Shown: positions 45,870-57,151, counted from the first letter of the stretch. The stretch is DNA of 64,000 bases from Yponomeuta sedellus (GCA_934045075.1 OW203734.1:11481516-11545515), one strand, 5' to 3'. Made by a program: numbers and translations. Notes: a model not told the origin generated them from the letters alone.

Positions 45870-45955
45870 ATGAAAATTCTTTATTGCGTTAAAACAAATT
45901 TGTACCAAGGCGAGCTTAGTAATAGTTAGTATTTTTTTCCAGCTAACCCACGATA
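45870..45955 (-). mobile_element. LINE 3' end (family L)
   Basis: On the - strand ...TTGGTACAAATTTGTTTTAACG CAATAAAGAATTTTC, then (ATTC)n. It is the same end as at 34165. Confidence 0.5.
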
Positions 45956-45961
45956 TAGAGA

Positions 45962-46160
45962 GTGGAAAGGGTAGTTAAGCCACGTCAGACGCCTTAGAGT
46001 GGCTTGATAACATCTGACAGTAAGACCAGCCACTAGTCTTGCAAGCCTCCGCAAATCCGGACTTAGCCCCCGTGGTGGAGGATGGCCTATAACTTCCTTA
46101 CGGAAAGACTCGTGCCCCTCGGGGGGGGGGGGACATAATGGGTTGATGATGATGATGATG
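45962..46160 (+). repeat. 5S-derived SINE (family E2), 5' truncated
   Basis: GTCAGACGCCTTAGAGTGGC through GGAAAGACTCGTGCCCCTC, a run of 12 G (46121-46132), then ACATAATGGGTTGATGATGA and a (GAT)n tail. The tail shows the 3' end of the family. Confidence 0.8.
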
Positions 46161-46309
46161 ATTTTAGTGATTATTTATTAAATTAATGGATGTATGACCT
46201 AAGACTACAGAAAACATGATAAATATGTATTAACGACTACTTCTTCAAAACCTTAAACGATTAAAGCGTTGACGCTTTTATCTATTAAGAGTTTGTTGTC
46301 CTGTTAATG

Positions 46310-46540
46310 CTGTGCGCATCATGAATCGCTAGGTTTGTTAAAGCAACATTCAGTTTTTAGACTGAATTCAGGCTCAAAAAGTGAATGCTGTTTTAACAAA
46401 TCTACCGCTTCATGATGCGCACAGCCAAAGTATGGAACACCTTGCCGGCGTCCGTTTTTCCAATCACTTACAACCAAAACTTCTTTAAGATGCGTGTAAA
46501 CAGGCTTCTTCTGGGCAAACTTAGTTCATCCTAGACCTCA
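46310..46540 (+). mobile_element. LINE C-terminus with an inverted duplication
   Basis: 46412-46535 encodes MMRTAKVWNTLPASVFPIT and KMRVNRLLLG, the end of Jockey/I-type reverse transcriptases. The first part (46310-46355) is an inverted copy of 46380-46424, making a hairpin GCTGTGCGCATCATGAA... / ...TTCATGATGCGCACAGC. This fits an inversion during target-primed reverse transcription. Confidence 0.72.
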
Positions 46541-47870
46541 TCTCCACCCTTCGACTAGATGGAGGTCAAGAGGAAAAGAATTCCTTATAAAAAATAGAGG
46601 ACTACATAAGTTTTCCATTGTATGGAGTAGCCCAATTCTACCTACTCCGGACTGCCATATTGTCATACTCGTAATTATGCACAATGACACGTGTATGTTA
46701 ACACTGGAGTCGTAAAATTAACCTTATTAGGTTACGTAATATGAGGTCTGTGGACATAATCTGAAAATTATCACCCCATCAGATATCCTGAAATCTACAG
46801 AACTATTCTACATTTTTCTATAAAATAGAACCAAGATTCAAGTTAAAATAAGAACGAAGCTCATGTTTGCATTTCATAAAGTAGATTGCCAATAAAACAG
46901 CATATTTATTGCTCCTATTGCAGTAAACAGGGAAGAATTATCTTCGGCTTTCACTGGAATTAGAAAATGTTTCATATAAATAAAGCGTTTCTCTCATAAC
47001 ATAAAAGAAAAAGCACCAAAACATTTTTTTTCCATGAGAGATATAATAGTGCTCCTGCTATCTGCATAGCTGTGCTGTTAATCTAAATAATAAAATAAAA
47101 TGAACTTTGAGCCAAGAGGTTTTTTGGAGCTAAAACGGATAAACCAGCCAAGCGTAAGTTTGATTTGTGAGCAAAGGTTTCGAACGTGTTTTTATCAAAT
47201 TTATTAATAAAATCAGATAAATTGAGCAAGTGTTGTGTTTAGGCTCTAAAGAATGATGAAAAATATTTTGTAGTGGTTATTCATTCGTAATTTGATAAAT
47301 TGTCATAGTCTTATAAACTATAAATTAGTGTTCACGTGATCACGCTTCTTGACTGAATTAGTTCGGGATGTTTTGACTGCTTTAGGAGCTTAAACAATTC
47401 TATTATTGACGGTCTTTGTCTCAAAATCAATTAAAAATATCTTGCGAAAGAAAATAATAATTACAAAGAGACGATAGAGTTAAGCGCAAAAAACGCTTAG
47501 CTGTCTGGAACCCTGGAAAAAGCCCGCAGCCTTAATGGAATGAGGAATGGAAATGTCGAGGAAAAGAGGCCTATTCATACGCGAGTTGTTTATAGCGCGA
47601 GGCTTGGCGGCCACTAGGCGGCGTCCGCCATGCGACACTAGGGGCAATTTCACACTTTTTTATACAAAATAGTTTGACAGTTTAAAATATCTGTGTAATT
47701 TCCATTTTTATCTACAATGTAGTGTTCTCTATCTATAATACTAACAGCGACAAAAAGGAATCATGAGCCTACGAAACCGGAAATACGATATTGCATTAAA
47801 TTACGCCATCAACTAAGGTCCTAAAAATTAAAGCTCTATAGCTGGTTAATTTATTCTAAGAGGATTCTTT
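46540..47870. other. Intron, mostly unrecognised
   Basis: AT-rich, apart from 47455-47650, which has higher GC and CpG and looks low-copy. No exon was found. Confidence 0.45.
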
Positions 47871-48010
47871 TATGTGCCTTGACTGTGTCCCACTGTTGAG
47901 CAAAAGCCTTCCCTTTCCACTCCTCCCTGTTCATGGCCACCTCCCGCCAGCCTGGTAAAGAGGGCGTGAGGTCCTCTCGCCATCTGCGCTTGGGTCGGCC
48001 ATGTTTTCGA
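47870..48010 (-). mobile_element. LINE C-terminal fragment
   Basis: On the - strand GRPKRRWREDLTPSLPGWRE, then MNREEW and AFAQQWD, the typical closing block of RTE-like LINEs (GRP-RW-DD, WR--A-DR--W, AYAQQWD). Upstream domains are missing. Confidence 0.72.
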
Positions 48011-48447
48011 TATCCGTCGCGTGGAACCCAGACAGTGACGATTTTAGCGACGATGATAGAAGATGTTATGTTTGTTTTTTACGCAATACCGAAATGTCAA
48101 CATCATCTCATGAACATCAACATTATGTCATTAGTTGTTTTATTCAAATTTAATGTATTAAATAAAACCGCTGTACTAAACGTTTGAAAGTTGAATACAG
48201 GTCACTTATACCCAAAAATAACGTAAAACCAGTGCTTTAACATTATTCATTATTTTATGATTTTAGTGTTATATAAATGAATTGTTGGTGACTGTTTCGT
48301 AGTTGTTTACATATTATTATTAGTTAAGTATGGGGTACATATTATATTCAAGATGATAAATCTTTTGACAGAAATAAATCGGCCGTAAATTACAAACGTT
48401 CTAGGAATGATAAGAAGTTGGGGTAGGCGCGCGACTAAACCGGTTTT

Positions 48448-50395
48448 GAAATGAAATGAAATGAAATGAAATGAAATGAAAAGGTTTTATTCAAAGTAGC
48501 ACAGAAACTGCGGCTTAATGAACGTTACAATTCAAACTAGGTGTCCATTTCAAAATCTAGATCATTTAGGAGAAAAAATGGACAAAAAAACTCCTAACTT
48601 AGTCTTTTCAAAAGTCCTTAATTAACATAGTTTACATAATTATTTTGAACATAGAACTCATACATTGTACTGGCTTTCATTCCAGACCTCATTGTCATCT
48701 AAATAATCCTTTATGTTATAGTAGCCCTTTTGGCACAAAGTGTGCTTAACATATTTTTTGAACCGCGATTCAGGCAAGCTTAATATATCTTCAGGGATTT
48801 TATTATAGAAGCGTATACAATGCCCCATGAAGGATGTATTAACCTTTGCCAGCCTAAATAGTGGGAACAAAAGTTTATGTTTATTTCTAGTATTTACATT
48901 GTGTTGGCTACCTAAAGTTTTAAAGTTACTGATATTTTTCCTAACGTACATAATGTTTTCATATATATACTGACTGGCAACTGTCAGGATGTTAGTTTCT
49001 TTAAAGAAATCTCTTAACGAATCTCTACTACCCAGCCTTTAAATGAATCTGATCGCTCTCTTCTGCAAGACGAAGATGGTCTCAATGTCTGCTGCCCGTC
49101 CCCACAGTAGTATGCCATAGGACATAAGACTATGGAAGTAACTAAAATAAACAAGCCTAGCAGTTGCGACGTCAGTTAGTTCCCTAATTCTTTTGACTGC
49201 ATATGCTGCTGAACTAAGCCTATTTGCTAATTTTTCTACATGAGGACCCCATTGAAGCTTTGCATCAATTGTGATACCTAGGAATACAGTTTCATTCACA
49301 AGGTCTAATTTGTCATTCCCCAGTAAAACATTGCTGTCTACCGTTTTGACATTTGGAAGAGTGAACTTTATACATTTCGTCTTTTTTGAATTTAACAATA
49401 AGTTATTAGAAGTAAACCAATTCAGTACCCGAGAGAGAGCATTATTTGTACTGTTAAGGTCATTTTCTTGTCTCTTAATTTTAAAAATAAGAGACGTGTC
49501 ATCTGCAAATAATACTATCTCTGACATATTTTGAACCATGAACGGCAAATCATTTACATATACGAGGAAGAGGAACGGCCCCAAAATCGATCCTGTGGCA
49601 CTCCTATCCTGACCTCTGACCCTGAAGATTTAGTTCTATTTATATCAGCTCTTTGAACTCTCCCTTCTAAATATGATGTTATAAGTTTTAGGCTATTCCC
49701 GTTTATACCATAGTGCTTTAATTTTAAAAGAAGTGTTTTATGGTCAACGCAATCAAATGCTTTCGACAAGTCACAGAATACGCCTATAGCATCCTTGCGC
49801 TCTTCCCATGCACTAAATATATGTTTAACTAACATGACGCCGGCGTCCGTTGTAGAGCGCCCTTGCGTAAAGCCGAATTGCTGACCATGGAGAAGTTGAT
49901 AGTCATTGAAATGTGTAAGCAGCTGACCTAGAACTATCTTCTCGAATATTTTACTCAAAACGGGTAGAACTGAGACTGGTCTGAAATTTGTGGGATCTTG
50001 CTTATCACCGCTTTTAAATAAAGGAACGAGCCTACTATATTTCATTAGATCAGGGAATATACCCTCATCTAAACATTTGTTAAAGATTTTGGCTAAATGG
50101 GGTGCTAGGGTATCGATTACTGAGCTAACTACTATTACCGACATACCCCATAAGTCCTCAGTTTTTTTAAGCTTTAGCTTTTTAAACGATTTAATCACGG
50201 TATGGGCTTCAATATAGTCGAACGAAAAATCGTGATGGCATGGGGGGACATTGTCTTTCAAAATACTTTCAGCAAGAGCTGGAGAAGAGTCTAAAGAAGC
50301 TGTCGTTACAATTGGAACATTTGTAAAGAACTGTTCAAAAGCCGTAGCAATGTCTTCATTTGAGGTTATTTTGGTCATGGGGATTCTGCCGTTTT
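48448..50395 (-). pseudogene. Broken Jockey/CR1-like reverse transcriptase
   Basis: On the - strand, RT motifs appear in order: NFRPVSVLPVLSKIFEKIV, QFGFTQGRSTTDA, FCDLSKAFDCVDH (motif A Asp), GVPQ (motif B), FADDTSL (catalytic Asp pair), FLGITID, and the C-terminal YNKIPEDILSLPES. A single-base deletion after GVPQ (near 49600) shifts the frame, and a stop at 49036-49038 breaks the C-terminal part. The endonuclease domain is absent, so it is 5' truncated. The 3' end is a (TTTCA)n repeat at 48448-48482. It is dead. Confidence 0.88.
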
Positions 50396-50399
50396 GGAT

Positions 50400-51100
50400 T
50401 ATACGAATCTAATTGTAATTACACAGATTAAGATGCCGTAATATTTGTAACTATTGTCAATATTTAGGTCAAAGCCCATTGCGTGGCTGTCGCGGTGCAC
50501 GCGACCTTATGCAAAAGCGCTCTAAAGCCCGGAGCATAAAATTCGGCCTGATTTATGGTGACGAAAACTATCGAGGAAATCCCCCGACCAGTTAACGGGA
50601 CCGGGTTTGGAGCAAAAACAAGGAGATTCAGTTTTCAATATGCACGTATGGGCTTCTGATCTTTTGATGAAAAGCTGACTTTGAAAAGTGATGACAAGCG
50701 AGAAATAGTCAGTTGAAAAGGATACGCCCTAACAAAACTTCAGATAGAAAGAGTATTTCCATGCCGGACCGGTTTCGAGCTCATCCTTGTCTTTCTAATT
50801 TCAGTTTTCTTTATGCAATCTATTAATAGATCTTCTTCTTCTTCTTGAGCCTCTCCACTCATCGTCAGTTCCGTACATTCTTCATCGTTTCTTGCCAAAC
50901 GAAACACACCTTTAACGATGGCTACGTCCATCCATTTCCTGATGTTTCTGTGCAATAAATAGATTACTGTTAAAATTTTACAGTTGTATACTTTGCCAAA
51001 TAGAAGCTGTCGCTAATCTGTTGTATTTTCGTGCCTCATCGGGTTTCAAACCATGCCTCTTTAACTTATAATTGAATTTAAGTACAATTCATCAATAGAT
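50400..51100. other. Intron, low-copy-looking sequence
   Basis: 50460-50700 has elevated GC and CpG and resembles no repeat in this window. The 71-codon frame at 50740-50955 on the - strand is not recognised. Confidence 0.4.
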
Positions 51101-51111
51101 TGCCCGCACTG

Positions 51112-51222
51112 TTATACAATCCTCCGCCAACCCTGACTTGGCCCCCGTTGGAGTATGGCGTAACCTTCCTGCGATGCAGAAAGAGATCCGTGCCCCAGCA
51201 GTGGAGGTTGATATCATTATTA
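51112..51222 (+). repeat. Family E1 3' fragment
   Basis: TCCTCCGCCAACCCTGACTT to CCCCAGCAGTGGAGGTTGAT, the E1 end with a short internal loss. Confidence 0.75.
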
Positions 51223-51229
51223 TTATAGA

Positions 51230-52630
51230 TATACATTTATATCACCAATAGATGACGTATAAAACTTTTGAATGCCGTGTTGGTTGAAGCTGGTGTACTA
51301 TATTAGCTAGCTAGCCAGGATATTGAGTAATCTGTGGTATCCAAATCCATCCATCTAATATTGTCGGCCTACTATCCTTATTTCAGCTACAAATACGTCT
51401 GGGCACTATTAAATTGTCCAACGAACAAACCAACGGACCACAGAGGCGGAGCAAAAATCAAAATAGTCCCTCAGCCTCATTTACATTCCGTCTACTGCAG
51501 TTATACAGACTACAAATACATACAACAACATTGACTTTATAAACGAGGTGTTACCTCGTTCGCAAGTCAATGGTGCGAGGTGTTGGGTAAGGCCCAATCA
51601 GGTTAATTTTTCGACACATTTTTATATCTTTGAATGAACTTGTCTTATTTAATTAAATTGGATATGAATATGATGTTTGCAATACTATCGTTTTGGCATT
51701 ATAAACAGTAATTAATCTTTAAGTTATAAGAAAAAATCAAGCCAATTTTGTGATTTCGTGACTATTTACTTACACTAATGTATTCTCATAGTTTACTTAA
51801 CTATCAGCTAGTGTAGTGGAAGCAATGTCAATGCGGCACTGTCCGAAAATGTTGCAATATTTCTTCTCCTGTCTCTTCGCTTACAGAGATTTTGTCAGCA
51901 AGATTTATTGATATTTTCGGGTTGGTTTAATCTCTGTCCTAAATATTATTACGAAAAACGTTGCCAAAAGCCACATTTGAAAATTTATCGTTTATAAATT
52001 TATAAATTTATTATAAATTTATTTCAGTTTTATCAGTAATATACAAAACGCATCCTCTGTGCGTTACCAACGCGCATTAGCAGGGTTGGTTGGAAGAGAT
52101 TTCTAAAAAAAAAATAAGCTTGCCATGTCGTATACTTTTTTATTTTGTCATTTTGTGCTTTCCGCACTATTTTTAGGTAAGCTATTAGTATTAGTTTATT
52201 ATTATACATTTAATTCAGATAAAAAAATCCATAGAGGTGTTAGTACGAGCTTAGTCTATGTTAGTAAAATAACGTTTTTTTCTGCTATAAAGTACAAAAC
52301 AGATTACAAACGCAAGGGTCGTATGCAAAGCTTACGACTAGCACATTTATCAAAAGTGTACAAATTTTATTACAATCACTAAAAATGTTCGAACGGAATG
52401 CTCAACTTGAAGTAAGGCTAAAAATGATAATAAGTTTGTCTTTGCCAACAAACGTGACTAAAACCTTATTTTAGAGCTCACGGCGCAGCTTCAAACGCTT
52501 TTACCTAGTTAAAACCACATCAACTCTGTTCAGCACCTAATTAGCTCATTACCCCCGAGGGCTCAAGAGTCTACATAATTCCTGTGGATAGTGTATTAAA
52601 GTTGGTAATTAGACGGGAAATTTTCTTCCC
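51230..52630. other. AT-rich intron, nothing recognised
   Basis: No exon or clear repeat. A short TTTATAAA-rich direct repeat occurs near 51990-52022. Confidence 0.5.
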
Positions 52631-52635
52631 GACAG

Positions 52636-52754
52636 AGCACAAGACTCTTCGCGGGCTGGCTTCGCTGCGTGGCCTTTCATGTCAGTACACATGTGGGGGG
52701 AGTCCCCGCTCGGCATCTGGCAACTCGAGGTCTACAACGAAGGAAGATATATGG
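52636..52754 (+). CDS. Fur1: Fur1 exon: P domain, WPFMSVHMWGE
   Basis: Residues 506-545 plus one base. The split Arg codon (AG + A) leads into AQDSSRAGFAAWPFMSVHMW, then GESPLGIWQLEVYNEGRYM. This is the conserved middle of the insect Fur1 P domain. Acceptor TTCTTCCCGACAG, donor ATGG|GTATGG. No single long open frame covers it because it is short, so it was placed by protein pattern and phase. It follows a 6.8 kb intron holding the LINE reverse transcriptase. Confidence 0.93.
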
Positions 52755-53065
52755 GTATGGATCGCTCTTAAATTACTAACGGACCACTTACACGAGGCTA
52801 GTTACTAAGACGGGGATCGGTACATTCGTTTTCACTGGCGTAAAAATATTGTATGTAATGATATTGATTTGAGCGATATGATTGGAGGTTTGTTTAATTT
52901 TCACTGTTTTTCACTTGTAAATGGCCTCGTGAAAATTTTATTGGGAAATGTAATAATATCCTGTCCATTCATTAGTATAATAACACATTTCAGAGCCCTG
53001 ATTACTAACCAAGCATTCGTTTCACGTTTGTTCCTGATTCCACATTTTACATGTCCATCACCTAG

Positions 53066-53515
53066 GTCGGGCCACATTGCAGGAGTGGTCATTGATATTT
53101 CACGGCACTAGTTCGCCGGCCGCGAAAAACGACCCGATTCCGTTTAGGAATCCGGTCCGTAGCAAAGGGAACGCCACGCGGCCTGTCATGGTGCCAGCGG
53201 GGAAGAAAAACAGCCGCGGAAAGCCTATATCTATCGTGCCAAAGTACACCGTCGGACTGGTTAAAAGAAAAAAGAACAAGAACTCGAAGAATCCAAATAG
53301 GAACTCGCAGAAGTCCAAGCAGGGGCGACCAGCGACGAGGTCGCCGATAGAAAGCACGACGTCAACGACCATGTCGTCGACACCTGATCTAAGCCTCAAC
53401 CTGCGCGGAGACTTGGAGGATCCACTGGCGGATCCCAGAGGGCGCAAGATGTCGAATCTCTTCGAGCAGTATCCGAAAATCCAGCGGATATACCCCGCGC
53501 CGCTCCAGGCGAACG
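53066..53515 (+). CDS. Fur1: Fur1 exon: end of P domain plus basic stalk
   Basis: Residues 546-695 plus one base; 450 nt, phase 1 at both ends, so it can be skipped without a frame change. It starts with GRATLQEWSLIFHGTSS, the last P-domain strand, then a Ser/Asn/Lys/Arg-rich stalk with possible N-glycosylation at NAT and NRNS, dense KR pairs around 618-640, and SNLFEQYPKIQRIYP near the end, which resembles a conserved block of fly Fur1. Acceptor CATCACCTAG, donor AACG|GTACTG. The frame stays open past the donor to a stop at 53596-53598, so intron retention would give a short form ending in about 27 mostly hydrophobic residues and lacking the membrane helix. Confidence 0.92.
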
Positions 53516-54417
53516 GTACTGGCATTTGGCACTGCATGCTCCGTATTCCGTTGATTCGTTTGCCTCGACTTTTTTATTTTATCGCCCGGCTAGTTTGAGC
53601 GTGCACGTCAATTAGGTACCTTTTGTTCCGGCGCCTCGCTCGCTCTTTGCATGTCGTGTGTTTGAATTGTTTAACATTTTGTACAGTTGCAGAAGTCTAT
53701 TTTAGTTCGTTTGTGTTGAGCGTACCCAGTTTTGTTTATTTTGATAATTAAGCATGGAGAGAGATACGTGTAGTGACTATATTATCGTTTTGTGTTCTCG
53801 ATGTACGTTCGCTTAGTTCCGCAGTTTTAGTAGAGCTGTTTTTGAGCTCGTCCAATTTCCTGAACATGTTTGGTATGCTTGCATAATTTTGTGGAAATGG
53901 ACTGAATATTTCCAAATGTAACTCGTAAGTTTTTGACGATTTATAATTAGTTTTTGGGAAATGGACGAGCTTTGCTTAGCAGCCAGCGTATTTTGGGAAT
54001 CTGAGGTTTCAAAATATTTTTTGTTGACATATGTGTAGGTACATGTACATATATAATATTATCTATTGAACATCAAAATTATGGTTTTGTATTTTAGAAA
54101 ATAAGTTACAAAACCGGCTATACCATCAGGCTCGAATTTATTCTGAAAATCTGAAATAATTCTAGCTTCGCAATAGAATATAATTCTTTATAACTATTAA
54201 TGATTTAATAATACGTTTATAATAACGTGAGTACTGATCAGTGAACTAAACCCACCTCGGTCACTAACCTCCGTTTTAAGCTGCTATTACGGAGCCCAGT
54301 GCGCCTTATTTTGGATTCAGTCACAATATTTATAAAATTTACGTAGCTTATTGGACACTGCTATTTAGTTATTTGTTTATCTATTTTAACATTTCTATGT
54401 AGCCTATACTCGTATAC

Positions 54418-54540
54418 TTACGTCCTACTGAAGGGCACAGGCCTTCTCTCAGAGATGGGCATACAACTACGCGTGCCCACCGCTGTAATGTTTCCTCCCG
54501 ATGTTTGCTTTCGCAGTTAGCAAGTGGTATTGCTGTTATG
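54418..54540 (-). repeat. Family B SINE body fragment
   Basis: GCACAGGCCTTCTCTCAGAG, GCGTGCCCACCGC and CAGTTAGCAAGTGGTATTGC are the reverse of the family B body. The head is missing. Confidence 0.7.
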
Positions 54541-54544
54541 ATTT

Positions 54545-55185
54545 CTTAATGTAAAACCCCATCCAGACTCACGACGAGAAGACTCGGCGAGAAGTTTGGC
54601 CGATACTTCTCGCGAGAACTTGCAATTTATCCACACTCTCATTTTTTCTCTCTCGTGATCTGTTTCCCATCCGGTATGCACGACATTACTATTCAAACAG
54701 CAGCAGGTTTGGCTCTGTGTGGACTTGCGTATTATAACTTTGTGATCGTCGTAACTCAAAATAAACATAACTCAAAATTAAGTTAAAAAAAAAGAAAAGC
54801 CAGACGGTGGTGGGTAACGTTTGGTTTATCTTTGTAGATCCGATGTTTAGCAACCCACAAAATAGGCTCGGATTGAAAGTATTCAATAAATTTCAACTCA
54901 AGTTCGTTATTCCACATTTTGAAACGAAAACAATTTTTTTTAAACAAATAATACGATATGGACTATGGACGTCTACTCTCCGCAGCTCACTAATCTGCAC
55001 TGAGACAAAACGTGAGTGTGATAGTCTTCTCTTTTCTCGCCCGAGAAATCCTTTGAAGCGGCAAAAAATACCGACAACCATCGGAGAACAGGCGAGCGCG
55101 AGAACGAGACAGCGAGAAACTCCTCACGCTTCTCGGGCGTTCTCGGGGGTTCTCGGCGTGAGTCTGTATGGCGTATAAGAACATA
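54545..55185. mobile_element. Inverted repeat with GAGAAC/GTTCTC-rich ends
   Basis: CATCCAGACTCACGACGAGA near 54553 corresponds in reverse to TCTCGGCGTGAGTCTGTATG at 55151; TTCTCGCGAGAACTTGC and ACTCTCATTTTTTCTCTCTC also have partners (ACGTGAGTGTGATAGTC). The arms are imperfect and the spacer is about 350 bases. It is probably a decayed DNA element. Confidence 0.5.
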
Positions 55186-55729
55186 AGTTTTATAATTTCA
55201 TAATATAAGCAATAGAACATGTTTTGTTGGTGGTAATAAACGCATTTTAGTTATTTTTATACTAAAATAAGATAATATTATGTAGCTAACATTTTTATTT
55301 TATGTAGTTTAAATACCACTGTAGGGCACCGGCCTTCTGTCGTTAACATATTTGAATAAATTTTTAATATGTATATTAGGTAGCAGATGATATGATAACG
55401 ACTGTTACTAGGCCACACGCTTTTTTATCGATCGAGCTGTTGTGGAAAACGTGATATAAAAACGTAATTCAAAAAGGAAAGCTAGCACCTAATGTTAAAA
55501 GTATACAGTATTTTAAAGTATACAGGAACACTAAGTGGGGTGTCTTATTTAAGAAAGGACCCTGTATATATTTTTTTTATTTCAAGTATTGTTCGCGATG
55601 TGTTTTTACAGAGTATTAATAAATAGCAAAGCTTAAACAGCTCCGTTAGAGAACCACACACAGATAACGTATTCGTAATCCGAGCGCTGTCACACCAAAA
55701 AATCCCACTAACCGTCCACTTCTCAACAG

Positions 55730-55920
55730 CGGGCCCCTTGACCCAGTGGGAGCTGATATTCTACGGCACGGAGACCCCCCCGCAGGAGGATGATCCCCCG
55801 GCGGAGGGTCACGCCCCCGGGGGAGTCACGTGGAGCGTCCACGCGGGGGACTCGGTCGAGGAGGTGAATCAGAATGCCATTGATGACGACCCGGCGCTCG
55901 TGTGGCATGACTCCCATACG
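55730..55920 (+). CDS. Fur1: Fur1 exon: second P-end-like motif, acidic stalk
   Basis: Residues 696-759. Acceptor CTTCTCAACAG, donor ACG|GTGAGT, phase 1 in and phase 0 out. It opens with AGPLTQWELIFYGTETPPQ, which repeats the pattern LxxWxLIFxGT of the previous exon, and continues as an acidic, Pro/Asp/Glu-rich stretch (EDDPPAEGH, DDDPALVWHD), in contrast to the basic stalk before it. Insect Fur1 is known to have a similar second block near its C-terminus. GC content is very high and CCCCC/GGGGG runs are present. Its position supports a stalk role or an alternative end for the P domain. Confidence 0.92.
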
Positions 55921-55998
55921 GTGAGTCAAATGTTTACATTGTGCCAGGTGAAGGTATGATAGTGGGCAGTGGACTCTAGTTGTTGGTATAGTATAGCG

Positions 55999-56450
55999 TA
56001 TAGATGCTGCTCTTTGAAGCAAGGCAGTGTTTCCGGGGAGATTACGTAGGTACTGCTTGTTGAAGGCAAGCTTGAAGGATCGATAGTGGGCAGTGAAGCA
56101 CGCCGCCTGCCCTGCTTCAAAGAGCAACATACGCAAGCACAGCATTGCAACGCGCCGTCACGCCGACAGGAGATATAGGTATCTACCTACCTATCAGGAA
56201 GCGTCCACTGCCCACTATCGATCCTTCATGGTCCAATCTCGCCAGAAATAAAAGGTAACCTCGCCGCGCCCATGTGCTCGCCCGCAATAAGCAGTTACCA
56301 ACTAATCTGCCCGGAGAACACGCCGCCTGCCCTGCTTCAAAGAGCAACAAACGCAAGCACAGCATTGCCACGCGCCGTCACGCCGACAAGAGATATAGGT
56401 ACCTAACTACCTATCAGGAAGCGTCCACTGTCCACTATCGATCCTTCAAA
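55999..56450. repeat. Compound direct and inverted repeat
   Basis: A 130 bp unit (CACGCCGCCTGCCCTGCTTC ... CACTATCGATCCTTCA) occurs at 56099-56228 and 56319-56448 with few differences. 55999-56097 contains its inverted parts (CTCTTTGAAGCAAGGCAG, TTGAAGGATCGATAGTGGGC). It starts 79 bases after a Fur1 donor. No product was recognised. Confidence 0.82.
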
Positions 56451-56939
56451 GCTCATGGGCGCGTCGTGGATTCCTTTTCTTTTTGGCGAGATTGGACTAT
56501 GAGGCGTCGATAGTGGTTGGTGCTGATAAAAACGCCGTGGGTTCAAGTAGATGGCCTTCTGTGCCGTTTATTATCGTATTGACACACAGTGTATTAGTCA
56601 ATTTTACTCTGGAAGCGCACCACCGTGCACCGGTCTACCATGCAGAGAGACCGGAGACTAAAGTTTATTCATTCAGTCAGCCATTTTCATTCATTCAATG
56701 TTGCCGGATTGCCAAACAGCGGATTATTTCACGTAGAGAGATGAATTGCAAAGTGACTTTTAAATTGGTTAATAATATCTGTGTAATTTAATTTTCGTGT
56801 ATACAATAAAGTGTTCTCTATCTATTTATGTATAGAGCAAACAGTGGGATCTATTTTATAAACTGGTTTGGTAGATACGGGTAGTGCATCGCTCCTATGA
56901 TCCTATAAGATGTGATCTATCCACGGTTGACGGGAATAA

Positions 56940-57151
56940 CTATATTATTTTTAATGCAATAACCCTTGCTAAGGACAATTCAAAAACCTTTTACTGTACG
57001 TAATACAGAGATTATTGTAAAGAGGTTCGAAATTTCACTGATGCCGGTGAGTCGCCCATTAGCTCAGTTGGAAAGAGCGCTGGCACGGATAGCCAGAGGT
57101 CGCGGGTTCGAATCCCGGCATGGATGGAATTTTTAGCCCCTAAATAAGTTT
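56940..57151 (+). repeat. Family A unit with 13 bp TSD
   Basis: TTGACGGGAATAA flanks it at 56927-56939 and 57152-57164. It begins with the outer tail of a reverse copy (AATGCAATAACCCTTGCTAA) joined to a forward copy with intact A and B boxes (57052-57122). The reverse tRNA module is deleted, leaving a shortened palindromic unit. Confidence 0.87.

Larger units (their letters stand above)
53516..55729 (+). other. Intron between the two motif-carrying exons
   Basis: The first 83 bases stay open in the exon frame to TGA at 53596-53598. After that it is AT-rich. A family B fragment in reverse lies at 54418-54540 and a scrap at 55300-55345. The block 54550-55190 has many CTCGC/GCGAG words and an imperfect inverted repeat of CTCACG-GAGAAG type (54545-54660 with 55010-55185). 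Confidence 0.6.

Noticed and set aside
53100..53537. 145-codon open frame on the - strand
   Set aside because: It is the antisense shadow of the Fur1 stalk exon.
55723..56145. 140-codon open frame on the - strand
   Set aside because: Antisense of a Fur1 exon running into a compound repeat.
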